Made by a program: the position numbers and the translations under genes
Part shown: positions 16,911 through 22,703 of the stretch, piece after piece
Layout of the letters: each line of letters starts with the position of its first letter
Position numbering within the stretch: the stretch's first letter is position 1
Source: a virus
Length of the DNA: 22,703 nucleotides
Strand: one strand, 5' to 3'
IMG/VR virus record: IMGVR_UViG_3300037963_003456
Location: 1 to 22,703 of that record
The notes under the pieces: model-generated
Told to the model about the DNA's origin: nothing
The model's input: the letters and a program-made list of their open reading frames with translations, nothing else
Databases searched by the model: none

Positions 16911-18353
16911 GTGTATTCATCGTTTGCAGGTGGTCGCCAGCGTGCATCAAGCGTTGCGATTGTTAGTGACCCCAATAACGCTTACGTGAACATGGAGCCC
17001 CACTGGGAGCTTCTAGAAGCGATTAGTTTGGGAACATTCGGCATCAGGAAAAAGCACCGCAAATACCTACCGCAAGAACCAAGAGAACTAGACGAGAGCT
17101 ACGACGCCCGTCTGATGCGTTCAACCTTGCCGCCTTACTTCTCAAGGCTGGAAAGATTGCTCGCCGGCATGTTGACGCGCAAGCCAATTCGGCTGCAAGA
17201 CGTGAGCGATACGGTCACCGAACAGCTGTTTGATGTTGACCTGCTGGGAAACAATCTGGACGTGTTTCTGTATGAAGCCGCCCGCAAAATGATTCGCTAC
17301 GGCCATGTCGGCGTGCTGGTGGATGCACCGGCTGCGGGTGAAAACGGCCGGCCGTACTGGAGCATTTATTCTCCGCCGGATGTGCTCGGGTGGCGGTCCG
17401 AAATCATCGACGGGCAGCAGAAGCTCACCCAGCTGCGACTGTTCGAGAAGGTTGTGCAGCCTGAGGGCGACTACGGCGAGAAGCTGGTGGAGCAGGTGCG
17501 CGTGTTGACCCCTGGCGCATTTGAGATCCACCAGAAGGACAAGAAGGGGGACTACCGCGTGGTGGAGGAAGGGACGACCAGTCTCGATGTCATCCCGTTT
17601 GCGGTGGCCTATGCCAACCGGACGGGCATCCTCGAATCACGCCCGCCGCTGGCTGACATTGCCGAGCTGAACCTGAAGGCGTATCAGGTGCAGTCGGATC
17701 TCGATAATCAGCTGCACATCAGCGCTGTCCCCATGCTCGCGGTCTATGGCTTCCCGCAATCTGCGGAGGAGATCAGCGCAGGGCCTGGAGAAGCGATGGC
17801 CCTCCCCCAAGATGCGAAGGCGGAGTACATCGAGCCCCAGGGTCGGAGCTTCGATGCTCAGTTCCGCCGGCTGGATCAAATCGCCAGCCAGATCAACGAG
17901 CTGGGTCTGGCCGCGATTTTGGGCCAGAAGCTGTCAGCCGAAACGGCGGCATCCAAACGGATCGACCGCAGTCAGGGCGACAGCACCATGCAGGTTGTGG
18001 CTCAGCAGATGCAGGACCTAATTGATAACTGCCTGCAGTATCACGCGGACTATCTGCAGATTCCTGAGGCCGGCAGCTCCTTTGTCAATCGTGACTTCAT
18101 GGCGGCACGTCTGGAGCCTGATGAGATTCAGGCACTGCTGCAGCTCTACACGGCGGGCACTATCACGCAGTCCACGCTGTTGGAGCAGTTGGAGGCTGGC
18201 GAGGTGCTGGGCGACGACTTCGACGTGGAGGAGGAGTTGGAAGGCACGCAGAACGGCGGCATGATTGAGATGGACCAGCCAGAACCTGAGGCGCGGGAGA
18301 CCATGCCGGAGGAATCAGCTGAGCCGGAAGATCAAGACGCTATGCCCGACTGA
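16911..18353 (+). CDS. Portal protein (DUF4055-type)
   Basis: The 480-residue product begins with GTG 16911 (MYSSFAGGRQ); ATG 16991 (MEPHWELLEAIS) is the alternative start and would remove about 27 residues. The N-terminal HWELLEAI..GTFGIRKKHRKYLPQEPREL..YDARLMRSTL and RLERLLAGMLTRKPIRL pattern fits DUF4055 portals. A long helical middle (SDLDNQLHISAVPMLAVYGF) and acidic C-terminus (EPEARETMPEESAEPEDQDA) follow. The portal forms the dodecameric gate for packaging. The position between TerL and MuF supports this strongly. Confidence 0.9.
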   Translation: MYSSFAGGRQRASSVAIVSDPNNAYVNMEPHWELLEAISLGTFGIRKKHRKYLPQEPRELDESYDARLMRSTLPPYFSRLERLLAGMLTRKPIRLQDVSDTVTEQLFDVDLLGNNLDVFLYEAARKMIRYGHVGVLVDAPAAGENGRPYWSIYSPPDVLGWRSEIIDGQQKLTQLRLFEKVVQPEGDYGEKLVEQVRVLTPGAFEIHQKDKKGDYRVVEEGTTSLDVIPFAVAYANRTGILESRPPLADIAELNLKAYQVQSDLDNQLHISAVPMLAVYGFPQSAEEISAGPGEAMALPQDAKAEYIEPQGRSFDAQFRRLDQIASQINELGLAAILGQKLSAETAASKRIDRSQGDSTMQVVAQQMQDLIDNCLQYHADYLQIPEAGSSFVNRDFMAARLEPDEIQALLQLYTAGTITQSTLLEQLEAGEVLGDDFDVEEELEGTQNGGMIEMDQPEPEARETMPEESAEPEDQDAMPD

Positions 18354-18637
18354 TGAGCTGGATCGACAAGCTACGCAGGAAGCGGTCGGACGATGAGCAC
18401 AAACAGCTCCTGTTTTTCTCAACGGGCGACCTGATCAACGAAAATTACGCCGTTGTGCGTACAACGTGGTACGAGAAGGGACAAGTGATTGCAGTGACCG
18501 AAACTTGTATTCATTCGTACGACGAAGCAATGCGGGCAGAAATGCGGGACATCATCAAATGCGCGTTGCAGGCTGGCGCTGATGTTTCGTTGATTTGTGT
18601 CGAGACTCCTGACGAGTTGGGCTTGAAACCGGCATGA
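18353..18637 (+). CDS. 94-residue protein between portal and MuF-like gene
   Basis: It is coupled to the portal stop by TGATG and to the next gene by ATGA. The product starts MSWIDKLRRKRSDDEHKQLL, with FFSTGDLINENYAVVRTTWY and YDEAMRAEMRDIIKCALQAG. It is soluble, mixed alpha/beta, with two Cys residues. Small genes between portal and MuF often encode internal or head-completion factors, but no motif confirms this. Confidence 0.7.
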   Translation: MSWIDKLRRKRSDDEHKQLLFFSTGDLINENYAVVRTTWYEKGQVIAVTETCIHSYDEAMRAEMRDIIKCALQAGADVSLICVETPDELGLKPA

Positions 18638-19779
18638 ATGAACTAGCCGAACTGTTCCGAAATGCGATTGAACTCAATCGTTACAGCAACAGCGTTTCCC
18701 GCCGGATTATTGAGTCATATAACGATCGGGTGCTGGACGCTATTGATGAGCTGGCTGCTGCTGATGGCTTGTCGGGAGCTGATCAGGCTGAAAAGCTCCA
18801 AGCGATTCTCCAAGAACTAAAGATCGAGTTGCAGGCGTGGGGTGCGTTTAGCACCGCGCTGATGATCGATGAGATGCAGGAGCTGGCTGTGGTTCAGGCT
18901 CGCTTTAGTGAGCAGGAGCTGGGCAGGGTTGTTCCTGAGGGTGAGGATGAGCCGGTGCGGCGTGTGCCGATCTTGGCGGGCTTTGCTGCTGCTGTTGTGT
19001 TGTCTGACCCCACGGCTCGTGGCGTTGTGGCATTAAGCGACAACCTTGAAGAGCGTGTGGCTGGGCGCCAAGTGGGTCAGCTGGCAGCCGGCGGTGCTGT
19101 GCGGCTACCCAATGGCGAAGTGGTGGATAAAGCGTTCCGGCGGATTGCGACACGGCAGGCGGAGTTATTTGGCTTGACGGTGCGAAACGGGTTGTTAAGT
19201 GGCGAGACGATCCGGCAGATCTCATTACGTCTGCGCGGCAGTTTGCGCAAGGATCAGCGCGGCTCGATTGATCGCATCATTCAGGCCGGCGGGCAGATGA
19301 CATCCGGGGCCAACAATCAGATGCGGGCGATTGTTCGCACCACGGTGACGCAGATAGCGGTGGAGGTGGATCGGTTTGTGGCGCTTGCGAATCCATTGAT
19401 CACCAACCGGTATCGCTACACGGCGGTGTTGGATTCACGCACGTCTGCCCGTTGCCGATCACTGGACGGCAAGATTTACGAGTGGGGTAAAGGGCCATTG
19501 CCGCCGCAACACTTCAACTGTCGTTCACGGACGCGGAGCATTTGGCGCGGTGAGACCGGGCGCGAAAGTGACATCCGCCAGGACTACGGCGAATGGCTAA
19601 ATGAACAAGACGAGGCCACGAAGTTGGATGTTCTTGGCCCAGGTCGTTTGAAGTTTTGGGATCGTCTTGTGAATCGGTTCGGACCGGATGAGGCAATTCG
19701 TAAGTTTGTGGCCAGGGACGGGACAGAGCTAACTTTGGAACAGTTAAACCGCCGTTACCCCAATGGCTCTTCCAGCTAA
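18634..19779 (+). CDS. MuF-like head morphogenesis protein
   Basis: In the 381-residue protein the N-terminal ~230 residues are helical (NELAELFRNAIELNRYSNSV). The C-terminal ~110 residues carry the MuF/SPP1 gp7 signature: IVRTTVTQIAVEVDRFVALA, TNRYRYTAVLDSRTSARCRS, LDGKIYEWGKGPLPPQHFNC then RSRTRSIW, with two conserved Cys, His and the PP.HFNCRS motif. These minor capsid proteins bind the portal inside the head. It overlaps the previous gene by 4 bases and the following small basic protein by 17. No toxin domain is fused to the C-terminus. Confidence 0.9.
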   Translation: MNELAELFRNAIELNRYSNSVSRRIIESYNDRVLDAIDELAAADGLSGADQAEKLQAILQELKIELQAWGAFSTALMIDEMQELAVVQARFSEQELGRVVPEGEDEPVRRVPILAGFAAAVVLSDPTARGVVALSDNLEERVAGRQVGQLAAGGAVRLPNGEVVDKAFRRIATRQAELFGLTVRNGLLSGETIRQISLRLRGSLRKDQRGSIDRIIQAGGQMTSGANNQMRAIVRTTVTQIAVEVDRFVALANPLITNRYRYTAVLDSRTSARCRSLDGKIYEWGKGPLPPQHFNCRSRTRSIWRGETGRESDIRQDYGEWLNEQDEATKLDVLGPGRLKFWDRLVNRFGPDEAIRKFVARDGTELTLEQLNRRYPNGSSS

Positions 19780-19873
19780 GTATCAGTTCAAGGCGTCAGG
19801 CGCTGCGGCGAAGCCGAAAGCGACGGCCAAGAAAAAGTCCGCTAAAAAGGAAACGCAAAAGGAGGGGGGTTGA
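19763..19873 (+). CDS. 36-residue Lys/Ala-rich protein (basic protein 1 of 6)
   Basis: Product: MALPAKYQFKASGAAAKPKA, then TAKKKSAKKETQKEGG. It overlaps the end of the MuF-like gene by 17 bases in another frame. The sequence is low-complexity and very basic, histone-tail-like. Alone it would be doubtful, but it is the first of six consecutive basic genes with coupled spacing. A DNA-condensing or head-internal role is only an inference. Confidence 0.5.
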   Translation: MALPAKYQFKASGAAAKPKATAKKKSAKKETQKEGG

Positions 19874-19874
19874 A

Positions 19875-19976
19875 ATGGCGTCCAAAACCAGCAACGCCAT
19901 GAAACGCTGCGCCGGATACATGAAGGCCGTACGCAGAGGCAAAAAGAAAAAAACTGCTAGTAAGAAGAAAAAGTAG
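19875..19976 (+). CDS. 33-residue basic protein (2 of 6)
   Basis: The ATG follows the previous stop by one base, with GGAGGGGGG just upstream as a strong ribosome-binding site. Product: MASKTSNAMKRCAGYMKAVR, then RGKKKKTASKKKK. It is mostly Lys/Arg with one Cys and two Met in the first half, and probably unstructured. Confidence 0.6.
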   Translation: MASKTSNAMKRCAGYMKAVRRGKKKKTASKKKK

Positions 19977-20007
19977 CCGTTAGGCTGCCTGTAACTGCGG
20001 TTGCGTC

Positions 20008-20088
20008 ATGCCCAAAGGACCCGGCACGTACGGCTCAAAAGTGGGCCGTCCCCCCAAGAAAAAGAAGAAGGGGAGCAAAAAGAAGTAA
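20008..20088 (+). CDS. 26-residue basic protein MPKGPGTYGSKVGRPPKK (3 of 6)
   Basis: Product: MPKGPGTYGSKVGRPPKKKK then KGSKKK. The TYGSKxGRPPKK motif is AT-hook-like (G-R-P) and matches a tiny protein I recall in marine phages. Its stop overlaps the next ATG (TAATG). AT-hook-like cores bind the minor groove of DNA, but binding by this peptide is untested. Confidence 0.6.
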   Translation: MPKGPGTYGSKVGRPPKKKKKGSKKK

Positions 20089-20276
20089 TGGCTAAGCGGA
20101 ACGTCCCCACGAATCCCAGCCTTTACGCCACAGTCAAGGCTGCGGCAAAGCGCAAATTTGCCGTGTACCCCAGCGCGTATGCGAATGCGTGGCTTGTGCG
20201 TGAGTACAAGAAGCGGGGCGGTAAGTACAAGACCGAATCAGGAGGCACCCGTGGCCGCAAAAAGAAAAAAGCCTAG
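20088..20276 (+). CDS. 62-residue basic protein (4 of 6)
   Basis: I used ATG 20088 (MAKRNVPTNPSLYATVKAAA), coupled to the previous stop through TAATG, rather than a longer upstream frame. Residues 10-45 form a folded-looking segment (LYATVKAAAKRKFAVYPSAY, ANAWLVREYKKRGGKYK) seen in many phages and large DNA viruses as I recall it, followed by a Lys-rich tail (GGTRGRKKKKA). The end overlaps the next gene by 26 bases. The function is unknown; head-region position suggests a virion or assembly role. Confidence 0.75.
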   Translation: MAKRNVPTNPSLYATVKAAAKRKFAVYPSAYANAWLVREYKKRGGKYKTESGGTRGRKKKKA

Positions 20277-20520
20277 GGGCGGCCTGGGTCGTTGGTTCTC
20301 TGAAAAGTGGGTTGACGTAAAAACTGGCAAGCCATGCGGAAGGCAGAAAGGTGAGAAGCGGGATGGCTACCCCGCTTGTCGCCCTTCTAAGCGTGTGTCT
20401 TCAAAAACTCCCAAAACGACTGGCGAAATGTCGCCGTCGGAAAAAGCCAAATTCAAGAGGGAGAAGAAGGGACCAGCCAAGATCAAGTATCAGCACAAGA
20501 GGCGTAAGAAAAAGAAATGA
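20251..20520 (+). CDS. DUF5872-like protein (5 of 6)
   Basis: The start is GTG 20251, fixed by AGGAGG at 20240-20245, 5 bases upstream; the longer upstream frame is not used. The 89-residue product has GGLGRWFSEKWVDVKTGKPC then GRQKGEKRDGYPACRPSKRV, which fits DUF5872 (G-L-G-R-W-F-x-E-K-W-V-D...P-C-G-R...Y-P-x-C). Two Cys may pair or bind metal. The C-terminal half is Lys-rich. DUF5872-type proteins occur in phages and giant viruses; their function is not established. It overlaps the next gene by ATGA. Confidence 0.8.
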   Translation: MAAKRKKPRGGLGRWFSEKWVDVKTGKPCGRQKGEKRDGYPACRPSKRVSSKTPKTTGEMSPSEKAKFKREKKGPAKIKYQHKRRKKKK

Positions 20521-20795
20521 GCATCACTTACAGGGGCGAGACCTTCAGCGATTACAACAAGCCCAAGCGGACTCCTGATCATCCAAAGAACAGCCATGTG
20601 GTCTTAGCCAAAGAAGGCAAAAAGATCAGAATGATTCGTTTTGGCGCTCAAGGGGCAAAAACCAAGCCGCCACGGAAAGGCGAATCACAGGCCGACAAAG
20701 ACAAGCGCAAGTCTTTTAAGGCTCGTCATGCAAAAAACATTGCAAGAGGCAGGATGAGCCCAGCGTGGTGGGCAAACGAAACTAAATGGAGCTGA
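20517..20795 (+). CDS. 92-residue basic conserved protein (6 of 6)
   Basis: The product starts MSITYRGETFSDYNKPKRTP, then HPKNSHVVLAKEGKKIRMIR, FGAQGAKTKPP, SFKARHAKNIARGRMSPAWW and ANETKWS. The motif IRFGxQG...SFKARHAKNIAxGxMSxAYWAxxxKW is highly conserved in marine phages and related viruses as I remember them, without known function. It is soluble and basic, and coupled to the DUF5872-like gene. It lies directly before the scaffold gene, in the head block. Confidence 0.85.
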   Translation: MSITYRGETFSDYNKPKRTPDHPKNSHVVLAKEGKKIRMIRFGAQGAKTKPPRKGESQADKDKRKSFKARHAKNIARGRMSPAWWANETKWS

Positions 20796-20830
20796 TAGGC
20801 TTAGGCAGCAATTAACCTTACGGGTTATTC

Positions 20831-21508
20831 ATGTCTGAAGAGCAGAATCAGGAGATTACGTCTCCCGCAGCTCCAAACAATGCCGAGCTGGATGCACTCA
20901 AAAACAGCATCCAAGCGTTGGAGAAAAAGAATTATGAGTTGATTGGCAAACTCAAAGAAGCCAAAACCGTCCCCGACGGTGTTGATGTTCAAGAGTTGCT
21001 TGAGTTCAAGCGCAACGTTGAGCAGAACAAACTTGAATCAGAAGGCAAGTACACCGAGGCACGTCAGGCTCTTGAGCAGCAGTTCCGCGAGGCTTCTGAA
21101 GCCAAGGACAGGCGGATTGTTGAGCTTGAAGCACGAGTCCGCGAGCTTGAGCTGATTGCACCTGCGAACACAGCATTGGCCGATGTTGTGCATGATCCGA
21201 GCATCGTATTCAAGGCGGACCTGCTAAAACCGGACCAGATCGAGCGCGAGGCTGATGGCACTGTTGTTGTCGTCAATGGCTATGAGCGCAAGCCGATTGG
21301 GGAATGGGCAAAGTCATTGCCGAGCTATATGCAAAAAGCACCAAAGCCACAAGGCAGCGGAGCACCAGCTGGGCGCAACATGGGCAGCGATGTGCCACCC
21401 GGAAAGAATCCTTTCTCTAAAGAGTCCTACAACCTCACTGAGCAGTCCCGCCTGTATCGGACGGACCGGGATATGTATGAGAGGTTGAAAGCTGCTGCTA
21501 ACCGTTAA
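20831..21508 (+). CDS. Scaffold-like capsid assembly protein
   Basis: The 225-residue protein has an acidic N-terminus (SEEQNQEITSPAAPNNAELD), a long coiled coil (DALKNSIQALEKKNYELIGK, EQNKLESEGKYTEARQALEQ, RIVELEARVRELELIAPANT) and a flexible Gly/Pro/Ser-rich C-terminus (QGSGAPAGRNMGSDVPPGKN). It immediately precedes the major capsid gene. That architecture and location fit phage scaffolding proteins, which direct capsid assembly and are then removed. There is no detectable protease domain. Confidence 0.85.
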   Translation: MSEEQNQEITSPAAPNNAELDALKNSIQALEKKNYELIGKLKEAKTVPDGVDVQELLEFKRNVEQNKLESEGKYTEARQALEQQFREASEAKDRRIVELEARVRELELIAPANTALADVVHDPSIVFKADLLKPDQIEREADGTVVVVNGYERKPIGEWAKSLPSYMQKAPKPQGSGAPAGRNMGSDVPPGKNPFSKESYNLTEQSRLYRTDRDMYERLKAAANR

Positions 21509-21585
21509 TATGTTGACTAAGGCAAAGCTACGCAGAGCCGCACGGGTTACGCCCACACCGTAAACATCTTTTTTGAGGATTTGTC

Positions 21586-22608
21586 ATGGCGACTCTTCGC
21601 TCTGACATCATCATCCCCGAGGTATTTACGCCTTACGTCATTGAGCAAACCACTCAGCGTGATGCCTTCCTGGCTAGCGGTGTGGTGCAGCCCATGGCGG
21701 AGCTGAATGCATCGGAAGATGGTGGTGACTTCGTTCAAGTGCCTTTTTATAAGGCCAACCTGTCAGGCGATTTTGAGCGTCTGACAGATAGCTCTTCGCT
21801 GACTCCCGGCAAGATCGAAGCAGACAAGCAGGTTGCTGCTGTTCTGCATCGTGGCCGAGCTTTCGAGTCCCGTGACCTGGCCGCTTTGGCTGCTGGTTCC
21901 GACCCGATGGCTGCGATCGGCAACAAGATTGCTGACTACATCGCCAACCAGCGTCAGAAGGATCTTCTGTCCTGCCTGGCCGGTGTGTTTGGTTCTGTGG
22001 GCGACACCAGCTCTGCTGCTTATGCAGGTCTGGCCGTTGACGGCGAAACCGGTGACACCCCGACTCAGCTGACTGCACGTCAGGTTGTTGAAGGTCAGTC
22101 CCTGCTGGGCGACCAAGGCGACAAGCTGGCTGCTATCTGCGTCCACCCCAAGGTTTACTACGACCTGAAAGAGCGCCGTGCGCTCGACATGATCTACGAC
22201 AACAACGGTCAGCCTGACTCTGGCGCAACTCAGGGTTCACTGGCTAATGCGTTCGGCAACGTTGCTGTTCCCACCTTCATGGGAATGCGCGTGATCGTGT
22301 CCGCTGACGTTCAAACTGCTGGTTCCGGTGCTTCCACCGAATACGCCAGCTACATGTTCACCCAAGGCGCTATTGGCTCCGGTGAGCAACTCGGCCTCCA
22401 AACCGAGACCGACCGTGACATCCTCGCCAAGAGCGATGCCATGTCGATCGATCTGCACTACGTGTATCACCCGATCGGTTCTAAGTTCTCCACTTCCGTT
22501 TCCAATCCCACCCGGGCACAACTGGAAACTGTGGGCAACTGGACCAAGGTGTACGAGACCAACAACATTGGCATCGTGCGGATTACCACCACCAGCGCAC
22601 TTGACTGA
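21586..22608 (+). CDS. Major capsid protein
   Basis: The 340-residue protein starts MATLRSDIIIPEVFTPYVIE with GAGGA 7 bases before the ATG. Residues 20-120 include LASGVVQPMAELNASEDGGD, GRAFESRDLAALAAGSDPMA and AIGNKIADYIANQRQKDLLS, and the C-terminal half GQSLLGDQGDKLAAICVHPK, FGNVAVPTFMGMRVIVSADV and AQLETVGNWTKVYETNNIGI. The PVP/MGMxVIV...Y..HP.G.....N PT...L pattern is characteristic of HK97-fold coat proteins of siphovirus and podovirus type. The position after the scaffold supports it. No maturation protease is encoded nearby. Confidence 0.93.
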   Translation: MATLRSDIIIPEVFTPYVIEQTTQRDAFLASGVVQPMAELNASEDGGDFVQVPFYKANLSGDFERLTDSSSLTPGKIEADKQVAAVLHRGRAFESRDLAALAAGSDPMAAIGNKIADYIANQRQKDLLSCLAGVFGSVGDTSSAAYAGLAVDGETGDTPTQLTARQVVEGQSLLGDQGDKLAAICVHPKVYYDLKERRALDMIYDNNGQPDSGATQGSLANAFGNVAVPTFMGMRVIVSADVQTAGSGASTEYASYMFTQGAIGSGEQLGLQTETDRDILAKSDAMSIDLHYVYHPIGSKFSTSVSNPTRAQLETVGNWTKVYETNNIGIVRITTTSALD

Positions 22609-22623
22609 CGGAGGTAACTAACC

Positions 22624-22703
22624 ATGGCATCCATTTTTGAGGCAACAGCGGGCTCCCTGATTGGCCCGACCACTGGCGGCACTGTGACCCAGGCCACCAA
22701 CAA
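22624..22703 (+). CDS. Gene after the major capsid protein, N-terminal fragment
   Basis: The frame begins at ATG 22624, with GGAGG at 22611-22615, and runs off the window. Only 26 residues are visible (MASIFEATAGSLIGPTTGGT, then VTQATN). A small protein after the capsid gene could be a head-decoration, head-completion or connector protein, but too little is visible. Confidence 0.7.
   Translation, partial: MASIFEATAGSLIGPTTGGTVTQATN

Noticed and set aside
20158-20250. Longer upstream frame for the DUF5872-like gene
   Set aside because: The AGGAGG 5 bases before GTG 20251 defines a better start, and the upstream part is out-of-frame sequence of the 62-residue gene.
1-22703. CRISPR array, insertion sequence, integrase or toxin-antitoxin pair
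   Set aside because: No regular spacer repeats, no transposase or recombinase motifs, and the RHH proteins have no adjacent recognisable toxin.

Overview
This window is a stretch of a tailed-phage genome (or a prophage-like copy), most probably from a phage of the marine or brackish Synechococcus/Cyanobium group. The evidence is a canonical packaging and head block (TerS, TerL, DUF4055-type portal, MuF-like protein, scaffold-like protein, major capsid protein), a phage recombination block (SSB, Sak3-like annealing protein, RusA resolvase, PD-(D/E)XK nuclease), and many small proteins whose sequence signatures I recall from cyanophages. No integrase, DNA polymerase, helicase, tRNA, CRISPR array or insertion sequence was found. 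Both ends cut through genes.

Layout. (1) 1-1324, + strand: end of a tail-associated gene, very small coupled genes, a secreted beta-rich protein, a terminator and a one-helix membrane protein. (2) 1308-5595: envelope and lysis region with divergent and convergent genes. A four-gene minus-strand operon encodes one likely membrane protein and three secreted proteins; a plus-strand operon encodes a membrane-anchored papain/C39-like protein, the best endolysin candidate. (3) 5592-11135, minus strand: recombination and early block of 13 tightly packed genes. (4) 11171-12663, + strand: four overlapping genes starting with a ribbon-helix-helix (RHH) protein, divergent from the early block. (5) 12660-14780, + strand: small accessory genes in independent transcription units, each with a near-identical promoter, a TGGCATGCCA palindrome and a short 5' leader hairpin; three end in strong intrinsic terminators. 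(6) 14924-22703, + strand: packaging and head genes, including six consecutive Lys/Arg-rich small proteins between the MuF-like protein and the scaffold.

Two nucleotide-level systems stand out. First, the 9-mer GATCTATGA occurs exactly 11 times, always on the coding (minus) strand of the early block and apparently nowhere else in the window. Three copies overlap start codons and the other eight lie in coding sequence in two different reading frames, so protein conservation alone does not explain it. Second, at least four promoters in 12.6-14.3 kb, plus a diverged fifth on the minus strand near 10.05 kb, share a palindromic operator-like site between the -35 and -10 boxes and a hairpin in the leader, three of them with a GAGA loop. 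With three RHH-type proteins in the window, this looks like a dedicated phage regulon.

Family assignments come from recognising motifs by eye; no database search was run. Structural and recombination calls are firm to moderate. Most small proteins are conserved-looking but of unknown function.
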